Notes: generated by a model not told the origin, from the sequence alone. A stretch of DNA of 64,000 nucleotides from Acidobacteriota bacterium (GCA_002747255.1 PDUC01000047.1:1-64000), one strand, 5' to 3'. Positions 43,589 through 53,265 are shown, counted from the stretch's first letter. Translations and numbers: made by a program.

Positions 43589-45351
43589 TGGAACGCCCGT
43601 ATCAAACTATCGCCAATGCCATTGCGGCTTTGGGAAGGGAACACGCCGGAGCCGGCAGACAATTGTCCGAGTTGCTCAGTCTCCACGAATGCGTCACCAC
43701 ACTTAATCACGCCAAGACTTTAGATCAACTGCTGGAAGTTTTCGTGTTCACGGTGCTCGGAGAAAACCCCAGCCGGTCTGCCGCTGTTTTTCTCAAAGCC
43801 GAGCAAGGCTGGTACCGGGCCTTTTACAAAGGTGCGGCCAAAAAAAACGGTGACTATAGCTGCCTGGCCAAAATGGAATTGCTTCACCTGCAAAGGGAAA
43901 TCATCTCTCTTGATTCCTGTTCCGCTCAAATAGAGGCTATTTTGAGTGACTGCAACTTGGATCAAGCCGGGTTTTCGCGTTTCGTGCCACTCGTGAACCA
44001 GAAAAAGTTAGTGGGTCTGCTTGCCTTGGGTCAAGCCATGATCGAAATTGATTTGGAAGCCAAGAATCAGTGGCTCCTCAGTTTGGCCGATCTCTTTGGC
44101 CTGATCTTTGGCAGTATCATGGACAATCAATCTCTGGAGTCTGTCAATAGAGTGCTGGAACAGAGAGTCTTTCAACTGCAGACGATTCGCGATGCAACCG
44201 ATATTTTTATTCGATGTCACAATCAGGAAAGCGTATTTCGGGCACTCTCCCAGAACTTAATGGGGCAATTCTTCATCAGCCGCAGTGGTTTTGTCGAGCA
44301 GGATGAACAACGCGTCATCTACAAAACGGGTTGCCGGGCCAGTGAGATTCAAAACTTCTTTCAAAAAGAAGAACACAGGCAGTTTTTAACAAAACTGCCT
44401 GCTTATAGCCTGGCCCGACTGGATTTCAGCCCCAGGTTCGCCTATGTGATGAAGTTGGAAACGCTGGAAGCCGGAACCTTCATCTTCATGCTGGGACCGC
44501 GTTTAAACGGTAAACTCATTGAAGCAGACGATGAAAATTTAGTGATTGCATTAGCCCGGCAGGCCAGCTCAGCTCTGGATCGCCTTGCACTGGAAGAACA
44601 GCGTGTAGAAAACGAGCGCATGCTCAAAGAGCTGGAGCTTGCCCGCGGTATCCAGCAACAGCTCTTGCCCGAAACGGAGCCCGATATTGAAGGTTACGAA
44701 GTTACCGCTGAAATGAGACCGTTCAATCAGGTGGGAGGCGATTTCTTTGATTGGTTTGAGGTGGCTGAAACAGGCAATTGGGGACTGTGCCTCGCTGATG
44801 TTTCCGGTAAATCGCTGCCGGCTTCGATGATTATGACAACAACCCAAGCTTCGCTGAGAGCTCTTTCAACCCACACTCCCGCTTCGGTAAGCGATATCGT
44901 GAAGCGGCTCAATGCCCAGCTTTGTCTTGCGATTCCCTCTAACCGCTTTGTAACCATGTTTTTTGGTATCCTGAACCCTCAATCACACAAACTCACCTAC
45001 ATTAACGCCGGTCATAATCCGCCTTTCCTGCTTAAAAGCAATGGCCAGGTGCGACAATTGAGAGAGGGTGGTATGGTGTTGGGTATGTTTGCTTCCGCTC
45101 CTTATCATGTCGGAGAGGTTGAACTGGAGAAAGGGGACGAACTACTCATCTACACCGATGGTATATCGGAGCTGGTGGACAGTCGGGATGAGGAGTACGG
45201 AGATGATCGCGTGTTGGATTGCTTCGTGAAGCATGCCGGTCAGCAACCTCTTTCTGCGGAAAAGGACATGCTGTTCAATCACGCGATTCAATTTTCCGGT
45301 AACCAGCTTGTCGACGATATGACCGTTGTTTTGATTCGAAGAAAAATCTGA
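43588..45351 (+). CDS. SpoIIE/RsbU-type PP2C phosphatase with sensory N-terminus
   Basis: 587 residues from ATG 43588, overlapping the kinase stop. Residues about 25-190 and 200-340 look like two GAF-type sensory domains (LDQLLEVFVFTVLGENPSRSAAVFL and QESVFRALSQNLMGQF). A helical linker LELARGIQQQLLP (about 350) leads to the PP2C phosphatase, with metal-binding residues in GGDFFDW (383-389), DVSGKS, and the C-terminal DDMTVVLIR. It should dephosphorylate the STAS protein and so switch the pathway on in response to a ligand or signal sensed by the GAF domains. Confidence 0.9.
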   Translation: MERPYQTIANAIAALGREHAGAGRQLSELLSLHECVTTLNHAKTLDQLLEVFVFTVLGENPSRSAAVFLKAEQGWYRAFYKGAAKKNGDYSCLAKMELLHLQREIISLDSCSAQIEAILSDCNLDQAGFSRFVPLVNQKKLVGLLALGQAMIEIDLEAKNQWLLSLADLFGLIFGSIMDNQSLESVNRVLEQRVFQLQTIRDATDIFIRCHNQESVFRALSQNLMGQFFISRSGFVEQDEQRVIYKTGCRASEIQNFFQKEEHRQFLTKLPAYSLARLDFSPRFAYVMKLETLEAGTFIFMLGPRLNGKLIEADDENLVIALARQASSALDRLALEEQRVENERMLKELELARGIQQQLLPETEPDIEGYEVTAEMRPFNQVGGDFFDWFEVAETGNWGLCLADVSGKSLPASMIMTTTQASLRALSTHTPASVSDIVKRLNAQLCLAIPSNRFVTMFFGILNPQSHKLTYINAGHNPPFLLKSNGQVRQLREGGMVLGMFASAPYHVGEVELEKGDELLIYTDGISELVDSRDEEYGDDRVLDCFVKHAGQQPLSAEKDMLFNHAIQFSGNQLVDDMTVVLIRRKI

Positions 45352-45411
45352 TACTTCCAGTTTGATGATCGTGGCATCATCTTCAGAATTGGAAGAAAAG
45401 AGAGGTCTGTT

Positions 45412-46782
45412 TTGCAAGAAAAAGCCAGAATTTTAATTGTCGATGACGAAGAGGCCATACGCCGCAGCCTGGAAAAGATCCTGCTCTACGAAGGATACGA
45501 TGTTTCAATGGCCTCCAATGGCAAACACGCGCTTGGTTTTGTGGAGAATCGGGAACCCGATGTGATGCTTCTCGATATCAAAATGCCCGGAATGGACGGA
45601 ATGGAAGTCCTGACGAAACTCAAGGCAAAGGGTCTTGAGCTTCCCGTTATCATGGTTTCTGGGCATGGAACCATTCAAACAGCCGTCGAAGCTACCCGAT
45701 TAGGTGCGTTTGACTTTCTGGAAAAACCACTCCAGCGCGATCGTGTACTGCTGGCTTGCAGAAACGCCCTGGAAAAGAAACAGTTAAGTCAGGAAAACAA
45801 ACGGCTGCTCCTGGAAAAAGAACAACCCTATCAGATGATCGGAGAGCATCCTCAGTTTTTAGCCATGAAAGAACGACTGAACAAGGTGGCTCCTACTAAA
45901 GCTACCGTTCTGATTACAGGTGAAAGCGGTACCGGCAAGGAACTCATCGCACGTTACACACACAAAGCGTCCAAGAGAACAGGCCGATTTATTCAGGTCA
46001 ACTGTGCGGCTATTCCAGAAGATCTGATTGAGTCGGAACTCTTTGGACATGTGAAGGGCTCTTTTACCGGCGCCACCAAAGATCAGGTGGGCAAGTTCCG
46101 GCAGGCAGACAGGGGCACCATTTTCCTGGATGAAATTGCCGATATGAGTCTCAAAACCCAGGCAAAAGTGCTGCGCGTGCTTCAGGAAGGTGAAGTGGAA
46201 CCCGTTGGCGGCAATCAAACCTATCAGGTAGATACCAGGGTGCTGGCCGCCACCAACAAGAACCTCGAGGACATGGTGCGGCAGGAAACATTCAGAGAAG
46301 ATTTGTTCTTTCGACTAAATGTCGTTCCTGTTCATAGTATTCCCCTCAGGGAACGCCGCAGCGATATTCCCCTCTTGATCGAGCATTTCAGACAGGCCTT
46401 CATTCGGGAGAATGGTGCCAACGTGCCGCCCTTTCGCGAGTCATCCATGAAAAGGCTGATGAACATGCCTTTTAAGGGCAATGTCAGGGAATTGAAAAAC
46501 ACCGTTGAGCGTCTGCTGATTCTGGGTGAAAGCGAAATTGAAGCCATATCGCCTGCTTCAGGTGACTTGTTTGCAGGCGGAGAATCCTACTTTCTCAGCT
46601 TCACTTCGCTGAAACAGTTCAAGGAAGAAACCGAAAAGGCCTTTCTGAAAGCCAAAATTAAGGAAAACAGCGGGAACCTGTCGAAAACGGCTGAAGCCAT
46701 TGGCACTCCCCGCAGCAACCTCTACAAGAAAATCGAGCAATACGGGCTCAATCAAAAGAAAAATGAAATGGGAAAGAAATGA
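45412..46782 (+). CDS. Sigma-54-dependent response regulator (NtrX/NtrC-like)
   Basis: 456 residues from TTG 45412. Receiver domain with acidic pair Asp11/12 and phospho-Asp55 (LLDIKMPG), AAA+ domain with Walker A GESGTGKE near 168 and the sigma-54 contact loop at 216-221, and a Fis-type helix-turn-helix at the C-terminus (LSKTAEAIGTPRSNLYKKIEQYG). The loop reads GSFTGA instead of GAFTGA, as in several NtrX proteins, which may alter sigma-54 contact. It follows the partner-switch phosphatase by 60 bp and overlaps alaX by 4 nt. The cognate kinase is probably the NtrY-like protein at 54594, encoded on the other strand. Confidence 0.9.
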   Translation: MQEKARILIVDDEEAIRRSLEKILLYEGYDVSMASNGKHALGFVENREPDVMLLDIKMPGMDGMEVLTKLKAKGLELPVIMVSGHGTIQTAVEATRLGAFDFLEKPLQRDRVLLACRNALEKKQLSQENKRLLLEKEQPYQMIGEHPQFLAMKERLNKVAPTKATVLITGESGTGKELIARYTHKASKRTGRFIQVNCAAIPEDLIESELFGHVKGSFTGATKDQVGKFRQADRGTIFLDEIADMSLKTQAKVLRVLQEGEVEPVGGNQTYQVDTRVLAATNKNLEDMVRQETFREDLFFRLNVVPVHSIPLRERRSDIPLLIEHFRQAFIRENGANVPPFRESSMKRLMNMPFKGNVRELKNTVERLLILGESEIEAISPASGDLFAGGESYFLSFTSLKQFKEETEKAFLKAKIKENSGNLSKTAEAIGTPRSNLYKKIEQYGLNQKKNEMGKK

Positions 46783-48005
46783 CTGAAAAGCTCTACTTAA
46801 ACGATTCAACTCAAATGGAATTTAAAAGCACGGTTTCTGATATCACGAAATACAGAGGGAAACCGGCCATTGTCCTGAAAGAGACCCTATTTTACGGAGA
46901 AGCAGGCGGGCAACTGGCCGATCATGGCCGATTGCAATGGCACGGCGGAGCGGTGGATGTTTGTGATGTTCAAATTGAAGAGCAGACGTTTTACCATCTT
47001 GTAGAGAGCATCCCGGAAGGTCTGACAGCCGGAAGCGATGTGGTGGGAAAAGTTGATGCGCAGCGGCGATGGGACCACATGAGACAGCATACCGGGCAAC
47101 ACCTTGTCTCTGCCGCTTTTTACACAGTTGAAGGCATTAAAACCATTTCATCCAGGCTGGGTTCCAGGGTTTCCACCATCGATATCAATATCGAAAAACC
47201 GGATTGGGAACTGGCCAGGCGTATCGAGCAAAAAGTCAATCAGACCATCATGGAGAATCGACCGATTGTCATCCACTACCCAAACGCGGCAGAACTGGCC
47301 ACCATGAAAATGAGACGAACGCCCAAAGTCGATCGGGACATTCGCGTTATAGAGATTGCGGACATGGATTTAACGCCCTGCGGAGGCACACACTGCCGCA
47401 CAACGGGCGAAGTCGGGTTTGTGAAAATCATATCCTTGGAGCGTTACAAGGGCATGATCAGAGTGACTTTTGTGGCGGGACAGAGAGCTCTGGACGCCAT
47501 TCAAAGCATGTCTTCCCAGGTGCGAACCGTGGTCAGTGAAACGGAATGTCAGCTCAGCGAAATCCCCAACATGCTCAGCGGATTGCATGAGGAGCTGAAA
47601 GAAACAAAGTACAAACTGGGAGTGATGAGGAAAGCCCATTTGGCTCGAATTGCAGAACAACTATTAAGTGAACATGTTGAAAGCAAAGGGCTAACGGTTA
47701 TTCTAACGGTTCAGGAACAACTCGATGCAGAAGCTCGCCGCGTTTTGGCGAGCGCGCTTTCAGCCCGAAGTGATGTGGTTTCAGGTGTTTTTTCGCGGGA
47801 TATTCAAGCGGGAAAATGGATGATCGTCATGGAGGCGGCTTCCCAGACCGGTGTCCAGCTGCAGAAACTGTTCAAAGAGTTCTTCTTCCCCAAAGGCGGT
47901 AGAGGCGGTGGAAGAGCTCAGCACGTGGAAGGCTTTTTACCCGACCAAGATGTGGCCATCGAAGAAGTGTTGGAAGAACTCAAGACCGCTTTAACGGGAC
48001 ATTGA
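46779..48005 (+). CDS. AlaX-type trans-editing protein (Ala-tRNA deacylase, long form)
   Basis: 408 residues, the size of AlaX-L/alanyl-tRNA editing proteins: AlaRS core-like N-terminal half, then editing domain and a DHHA1 tail. Zinc/editing residues present: His104 and His108 in HTGQH, Cys201 and His205 in CGGTHC. C-terminal GGRGGGRAQHVEG is the DHHA1 glycine-rich block. It hydrolyses mischarged Ser-tRNA(Ala) or Gly-tRNA(Ala). Overlap with the regulator gene places it in the signalling operon, which is unexpected for a housekeeping editing factor. Confidence 0.88.
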   Translation: MTEKLYLNDSTQMEFKSTVSDITKYRGKPAIVLKETLFYGEAGGQLADHGRLQWHGGAVDVCDVQIEEQTFYHLVESIPEGLTAGSDVVGKVDAQRRWDHMRQHTGQHLVSAAFYTVEGIKTISSRLGSRVSTIDINIEKPDWELARRIEQKVNQTIMENRPIVIHYPNAAELATMKMRRTPKVDRDIRVIEIADMDLTPCGGTHCRTTGEVGFVKIISLERYKGMIRVTFVAGQRALDAIQSMSSQVRTVVSETECQLSEIPNMLSGLHEELKETKYKLGVMRKAHLARIAEQLLSEHVESKGLTVILTVQEQLDAEARRVLASALSARSDVVSGVFSRDIQAGKWMIVMEAASQTGVQLQKLFKEFFFPKGGRGGGRAQHVEGFLPDQDVAIEEVLEELKTALTGH

Positions 48006-48145
48006 GGCCGTTCACCGAGGGCACCGTTGCTTTTTCGTTTTTTATAAATACAGAGTGATCGTTGTTCCTGCCCTTTGACAAAAAACAGGAACCCCGGAAA
48101 AGTCACCGCTGGAACGGAACACAAACACGCCTCAAAAAGCGACTT

Positions 48146-48206
48146 AAATGCGGATTTTCATGATATACTGTGTAATAAATGCAGATTATCATGATAATCC
48201 GCATTT
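48146..48206. promoter_or_regulatory. Nested palindromic operator-like element
   Basis: Half-site AAATGCGGATTTTCATGATA (48146-48165) recurs as a direct copy at 48177-48196 and inverted at 48187-48206. The first and third copies match at 19 of 20 positions; the second and third together form a 30-bp near-perfect palindrome (48177-48206). A -10-like TATACT lies at 48164-48169. The block is 11 bp from the ATG of the ATPase gene at 48218, so it probably controls that gene and may be bound by its own product or act as a mobile palindrome. Confidence 0.75.
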
Positions 48207-48217
48207 GAGGTGGGCGT

Positions 48218-49354
48218 ATGACGTACAAAAGGGTGTTAAATATCCCGGAACTACTAAAGAGGAAGTCGTTTTTTTTGTTTGGACCTCGGTCCACTGGAAA
48301 AACAACACTTGTCCACCAGCAGCTTTCCAATGTCATGATTTATGATTTGCTGCGAGCAAAAACGTATAGCCGATTATTAAAAAATCCCGAACTAATTGAA
48401 CAAGAGTACATCGAAGGGAAGACGGTTGTTATTGATGAAATTCAAAAACTCCCCGCAATTTTGGATGAAGTTCATCGTTTGATAGAGAAAAGGGGGATTA
48501 CTTTTCTGCTTACAGGCAGTAGTGCCAGAAAAATAAAGCATGGAGGGGCCAACCTGCTTGCGGGCAGGGCTTGGTCAGCCAGCCTGTTTGCTCTAACCTA
48601 TCAGGAAATCGATGATTTCAATCTGGACAGATACTTGAACTATGGAGGGCTTCCACAGGTTTATACGAGTGAATACCCTGAAGAAGAGTTGATTAGTTAC
48701 GTGGGAACCTATTTACAGGAAGAAATCAAGGCGGAAGCTGTTACCAGAAACATACAGGCATTTGCAGAATTTCTTGAAATTGTTGCTTTGAGTAACGGGT
48801 GCGAACTCAATTACCAGAGCTTTGCCGATGACTGTCGGGTTTCTCCAAATACGATAAAGAACTATTTGCAAATATTGGAAGACACGTTGTTGGGGTTTCC
48901 ACTTCGAGCCTATAAAAAAACCAAGAAACGCAAGGCGATATCTCGTTCAAAATTCTACCTATTTGATATAGGTGTGACCAACTATTTGGCCAGGAGATCC
49001 AGAATAAAGAGCCGAAGTAAGGAATATGGTGATGTATTTGAGCATTTCATTATGCTCGAAGTCAGAGCCTATTTGAGCTACTTGCGGAAAAGAAGTCCCA
49101 TGTATTACTGGAGATCGACTTCGGGAACCGAGGTGGATTTAATCCTGGATGATCAACTGGCTATTGAAATTAAAAGTACGGAGTTCGTGCAGAGCAGACA
49201 TTTAAAGGGTCTGCGTGCCCTTAAAGAGGAAGGCCTCATTTCAAGGTACATGGTCGTTTCACATGACGAAAGAAAGCGGATAACAGATGACGGCATTGAA
49301 ATCATGCCCTGGGAACTGTTTTTAAGGAATTTATGGGAAGACAAATTACTTTGA
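48218..49354 (+). CDS. AAA ATPase of the DUF4143 family
   Basis: 378 residues. Walker A GPRSTGKTTL at 22-31, Walker B VVIDEIQKLP with Asp73-Glu74, sensor LLTGSSARK. The C-terminal half is DUF4143, including VSPNTIKNYLQILEDTLL, SKFYLFDIGVTNYLA and GTEVDLILDDQLAIEIKST, which resembles a PD-(D/E)xK nuclease core. These proteins occur as many paralogues per genome, are typical of mobile or accessory loci, and are of unknown function. GAGGTGGGCGT precedes the ATG. It lies behind the palindrome at 48146-48206. Confidence 0.88.
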   Translation: MTYKRVLNIPELLKRKSFFLFGPRSTGKTTLVHQQLSNVMIYDLLRAKTYSRLLKNPELIEQEYIEGKTVVIDEIQKLPAILDEVHRLIEKRGITFLLTGSSARKIKHGGANLLAGRAWSASLFALTYQEIDDFNLDRYLNYGGLPQVYTSEYPEEELISYVGTYLQEEIKAEAVTRNIQAFAEFLEIVALSNGCELNYQSFADDCRVSPNTIKNYLQILEDTLLGFPLRAYKKTKKRKAISRSKFYLFDIGVTNYLARRSRIKSRSKEYGDVFEHFIMLEVRAYLSYLRKRSPMYYWRSTSGTEVDLILDDQLAIEIKSTEFVQSRHLKGLRALKEEGLISRYMVVSHDERKRITDDGIEIMPWELFLRNLWEDKLL

Positions 49355-49576
49355 ACAGGGCTGTTCAAGCTGACTTGTGGTATTCAAGGCACTGAATGAA
49401 CGGTGTGGAAGACCCGGGAGTGCTTCAAGAAGAAAGTGTCTTTCCGTTCGGGACTCTGTGATTCTTTTTACAGTCTTCATTTTTTTGCGTGAAATGGATA
49501 TAATCGGTAAGCGATCAGGACTTTTTTCATCACTGTATTAAAGGGTTTTGAAGCCCATTCTCTGGGGGAGTGAATT

Positions 49577-51967
49577 ATGTTTAAGATATTCAAAAGAAAA
49601 AAGGCGGGTTCTTTTAGCGCACAGCAAACAAACTTCAAGGTATGCAGCCACTGTCACAACAGAGGCAGTCGTTACGATATAAGCTGTTCATCCTGTGGTG
49701 AGAAGTTCAACGACACTCTGTACTGTGAATGCGGAGCTGCTCGTCCCGCAAACAGTCAGTTTTGTCCCTTTTGCGGTATGGACGATTTTGGTAAAAGGAA
49801 ACGCAAGACCGAAGAGAGTTCAAGTCAGCAGACCTGGCAGAGGAAGACCGAGGACTTTGCCACCGTATTCACACAGGAAGAGTTGATGAAAAAAGGTTAC
49901 GATCAATTTGTCATCAATGCCGGTACCACGGGCTTGCTCTACCAGAGAGGTCGTTTCGTCGGCACGCTCAATCCCGGTCCCCACAAGTTCAAGGGTTTGG
50001 GCGACAGGTTTTCACAGTTCAAAGACAAAGACGCCTTTCAATTGATCCTGATGGATGTGGGCGATATGGTGATGGCTTTCCCCATTACGGAAATCGCGCA
50101 CGGTGATGACAGCCTCAGTATCGACAAAAAGAATCTGGACTTGAAACTCATTTTCAGACTGGACAATCCCGATCTTTTCCATCTGAACGTCATCAAGGAC
50201 CGCAAGCACCTGGAAATGAACTGGCTGCGCGCCCGTATTGAAAAAACAATCGATCAGCGCACGCGCGAATTCATCCGGCAGCATCCCCAGTCGCTCGATG
50301 ACATGAACTTCAGCCAGAAATTGCAGATGTTCCTTCTGGACTATCTCGAAGATACCCTTGAGCGGTTTGGCGTTAAACTGGTTGACTGTGAAACGTCTTT
50401 CTCGTCGTTCAGTACCGCTCTGGATCAGCAAAGACAGGACGTGCTCTTTGAACTGAAGGGGCGTTATGTGGAGCTGGCCAACAGCCAGAGCCTCTGGGAA
50501 ATGGAACGTCGGGAGCGGGCCGCCGCGCGAGCAGAAGACGGGAGTCGCTTTGATGAAAAGATGGAAGCCGGAGAAGTTGAACATCAGCAGCAACTTCGGG
50601 AAACCAGGCAGGGTTTGGATCAGTTCAGGGAGATGGAAGACCTGCTTTTGTCCGGTAAGCGCAGTGATCTCATTCTGACCGAAAAGGAAATGAACATCTA
50701 TTACGAAACCGGTTTATTGGAGCTCAAGAAGTCCGACAAGGAAATACTCCTCAAAGAACAGCAGCTCCTGAGAGAACAAAAGGCCTGGCAGGTTGAGTTT
50801 GAACAAAAACGGCGCGAGCTGGAACAAAAAGCTCAGGAACAGGATCTGGAGTTAAAAGACCTGTCCCAGGAGGCTCGTGTATCAGAGGAAAAACTATCCC
50901 TGCTCGACAAGCTGCTGGTCAGTCAGAATCGCGAAAAAATGATGAAACTTCAATCAGATGAAGACTGGGCGCGCTATAAAAGGGAAGTGGATCATAAGAA
51001 TATTCTGGAAGAAAAGGAATGGGCAGAACTTCAAAAAGCCGCTTCCCGCAAGAGTCAGGACGATGAAAGCGCATGGCAGCACCTGCAGCAGGTACTGGAA
51101 TTGCAAAGGGATAACGAGCTGAGAATGACCCGGATTCACCAGGAACGCGAAGCGCGAAAGGCCGAGCTGGAATTGGAAACCGATGAGATAAAACATCGTC
51201 TCAAGCTCAAGGACCTGGATGGTCAGCAGGTAGAAGACGCGCATCAGCGCGAGATCCGAATGCGTCAGGCTGAGCATCTTTCTCAGATCGATCTTAAACG
51301 GAAAGAAATGGAGCTGGAACTCTTGCGCAGAGAGGAGGAATTAAAGCTCAAAAAGGTCGCGGACATGGGTGATCTGGATGAACAGCGCCAGAGACTGGAC
51401 ATGACCTTGGCCATGGAAGAACGCAAACATCAGATGAAATTGCAGGAAAAAACACTGGATCACGAACAGACGTTGCAAAAGGCGCAAACTCTCGGCAATG
51501 TTTCCATTGAAGCCATGCTGGCCACCATTACGGATGCCGGTATTCGCGAGAGTATTATCAAGACCATGAAGACGCGCTATGAAGGTGAAAACCTGAATAA
51601 CCTCAATAAAGACAAGCTCATGATGGAAATTGAGAACCTCAAAAAGGATCTTTCCCATCAGGCGGAACTCAACTCCAGAGACAAGGCTCACTTTCAGGAA
51701 CTGCAAAACGCCAAAGATCAAATGCAGGGTGAACACAAGGCAAGTCTGAGAGACCATATTGAAGACTTGAAGGAAGAACACGGAAAAGAGCGAAGAGGCA
51801 CTCATGCCCTGACTGATTCGGTTATAAAAGGCGCGGCAGGTGTGGCCTCAGGCACAAAAGCTTCAAATTCAGGGCCCGAAAAAGTGAGCTGTCCCTTTTG
51901 CGGCAAGCAGACCGTTCTGTTTCCCGGTGATACCAAATGCAGCCATTGTCGTGGAACCATTCGCTGA
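49577..51967 (+). CDS. Zinc-ribbon/SPFH/coiled-coil protein with C-terminal zinc ribbon
   Basis: 796 residues, no transmembrane segment. N-terminus: two zinc ribbons, Cys23/26/37/40 and Cys50/52/63/66. Residues about 105-300 are an SPFH/Band 7-like domain (QFVINAGTTGLLYQRGRFVGTLNPGPHKF). Residues about 310-760 are almost continuous coiled coil, very rich in Glu, Gln, Lys and Arg. The end is another zinc ribbon, CPFCGKQ...CSHCRGTIR. Bacillus YdjI is a shorter SPFH/zinc-ribbon relative in a membrane-stress operon. This protein is a candidate cytoplasmic scaffold that assembles at membranes. The next gene (29 bp on) is probably its partner. Domain order and length are unusual; I do not recognise an exact match. 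Confidence 0.8.
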   Translation: MFKIFKRKKAGSFSAQQTNFKVCSHCHNRGSRYDISCSSCGEKFNDTLYCECGAARPANSQFCPFCGMDDFGKRKRKTEESSSQQTWQRKTEDFATVFTQEELMKKGYDQFVINAGTTGLLYQRGRFVGTLNPGPHKFKGLGDRFSQFKDKDAFQLILMDVGDMVMAFPITEIAHGDDSLSIDKKNLDLKLIFRLDNPDLFHLNVIKDRKHLEMNWLRARIEKTIDQRTREFIRQHPQSLDDMNFSQKLQMFLLDYLEDTLERFGVKLVDCETSFSSFSTALDQQRQDVLFELKGRYVELANSQSLWEMERRERAAARAEDGSRFDEKMEAGEVEHQQQLRETRQGLDQFREMEDLLLSGKRSDLILTEKEMNIYYETGLLELKKSDKEILLKEQQLLREQKAWQVEFEQKRRELEQKAQEQDLELKDLSQEARVSEEKLSLLDKLLVSQNREKMMKLQSDEDWARYKREVDHKNILEEKEWAELQKAASRKSQDDESAWQHLQQVLELQRDNELRMTRIHQEREARKAELELETDEIKHRLKLKDLDGQQVEDAHQREIRMRQAEHLSQIDLKRKEMELELLRREEELKLKKVADMGDLDEQRQRLDMTLAMEERKHQMKLQEKTLDHEQTLQKAQTLGNVSIEAMLATITDAGIRESIIKTMKTRYEGENLNNLNKDKLMMEIENLKKDLSHQAELNSRDKAHFQELQNAKDQMQGEHKASLRDHIEDLKEEHGKERRGTHALTDSVIKGAAGVASGTKASNSGPEKVSCPFCGKQTVLFPGDTKCSHCRGTIR

Positions 51968-51996
51968 TGGTGTAAGGATCGGAATGGAGGACAATC

Positions 51997-53265
51997 ATGA
52001 GCAGGAAGGTAGTGGAGAAAAATCACGAGTGCTCGGGCAAAACCAGCCATGAAGCACGCTGTCAGCTGCCAATTGAGTTGGCACTGTCCTGGTACACCCG
52101 GTTTGAACCCCTAAGAAGCCGATCGGGTTTTTCGCCACCCTCCAAGTGTCATGTGCACTATGATCTAACAGAAAATGGAAAAACCGAAAAAATAGAGGAA
52201 ACCTACCTCTTCAGAGTGGGTTCTATTTTCTCTCAGGTACAGAGTATCACCAATGTTTCTCATTATTCCTCGAACGTTCATGTCAGTGATAAGGCCATTT
52301 ATTCCGGTGGTGATCAGCAGGTTGACTTTAAGAAAGAGCAAGAGCGAGAAGACGGTCTGCCCAAGCCTCAAACACGCATCTACCTGTTTAAAAAGAGAAC
52401 CCGAACCATTCTCGAAGAACAAAAAGAAAAAGAACCGGAATTAATCGAGCAATTTAAACCGGCGAAATACGCCGCCTTGCGCTTTAACACCGTTACGGGT
52501 TGTCAGTTGATTCTGGATGTTCGCCATGCGGACTGTGGACCGTTTACGTTTGGAAGAAAGGTGCCGCGCGGAAACCCAGCAGAGGTGCTCTTTCAATCCT
52601 ACATCCCGCCAGATGCGCCTTACACCTATTTTACGAACAAGGATAAAACAGGCAGGAAGTTCCGTTTGTCCGGTTTTTCAAGCAAACAGTTTAAGGTGGA
52701 TGTCGGTTCATCATCCTATGTCTTTACACCGCTGAGTGAGGTCAATCCCAAGCGGTTCAAAATACTCGATGCCGATTTTAAATCGACCGATTTTGTGGCC
52801 GGTGTTTTTAAAAAGGGCATTGCCACACCCGAACTGAGACAAATGAAGTTTGCGGTTATGGAGTTTAGAGCCAGTACAGAGTCGAAGGCCAATCTTTCCC
52901 CCCTTCAACTGGAATTTGATATGCGCATAAAAAGACAAACAGCCCTGAAGCCGGATGTGAAGGGCATCGCGGGAGAAGGATCTGCCTTGATTCTGAAACG
53001 CTTGAGCCATCCCGAAAACGAGAATAGGGGCAAGCTGAAAACGGTCATTTTTAATAACTGGACGAACCTGGATGAGTTGTTTCGGATTCCTTTTGTGATT
53101 ATGTGGAAAGAGGGTCTTTACCTTGTTCCACGGGGAAATCAGGAGGTTTGTATTCACTTCGATGGGAAGAAAGAAGTGGTCAAAAATAAAGAACCCCTGC
53201 CGTTAGCTCACGGACTGGCTTATCGCGTCGGTGAGTTCTTCGTATCGGTTGGTGCTTTGCCTTAA
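51997..53265 (+). CDS. Hypothetical partner of the SPFH/zinc-ribbon protein
   Basis: 422 residues with GGAGG before the ATG. No family recognised. The body is strand-rich and basic, with no signal peptide and no membrane helix. About 125-150 is a charged stretch that looks like a linker (KKEQEREDGLPKPQTR). The C-terminal 60 residues (LYLVPRGNQEVCIHFDGKKEVV...LAHGLAYRVGEFFVSVG) resemble the strand pattern of FHA-like or PilZ-like beta-sandwiches, a weak resemblance. Tight spacing to the SPFH gene and absence of any other gene between suggest the two products work together. Followed by 231 bp without a gene. Confidence 0.55.
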   Translation: MSRKVVEKNHECSGKTSHEARCQLPIELALSWYTRFEPLRSRSGFSPPSKCHVHYDLTENGKTEKIEETYLFRVGSIFSQVQSITNVSHYSSNVHVSDKAIYSGGDQQVDFKKEQEREDGLPKPQTRIYLFKKRTRTILEEQKEKEPELIEQFKPAKYAALRFNTVTGCQLILDVRHADCGPFTFGRKVPRGNPAEVLFQSYIPPDAPYTYFTNKDKTGRKFRLSGFSSKQFKVDVGSSSYVFTPLSEVNPKRFKILDADFKSTDFVAGVFKKGIATPELRQMKFAVMEFRASTESKANLSPLQLEFDMRIKRQTALKPDVKGIAGEGSALILKRLSHPENENRGKLKTVIFNNWTNLDELFRIPFVIMWKEGLYLVPRGNQEVCIHFDGKKEVVKNKEPLPLAHGLAYRVGEFFVSVGALP

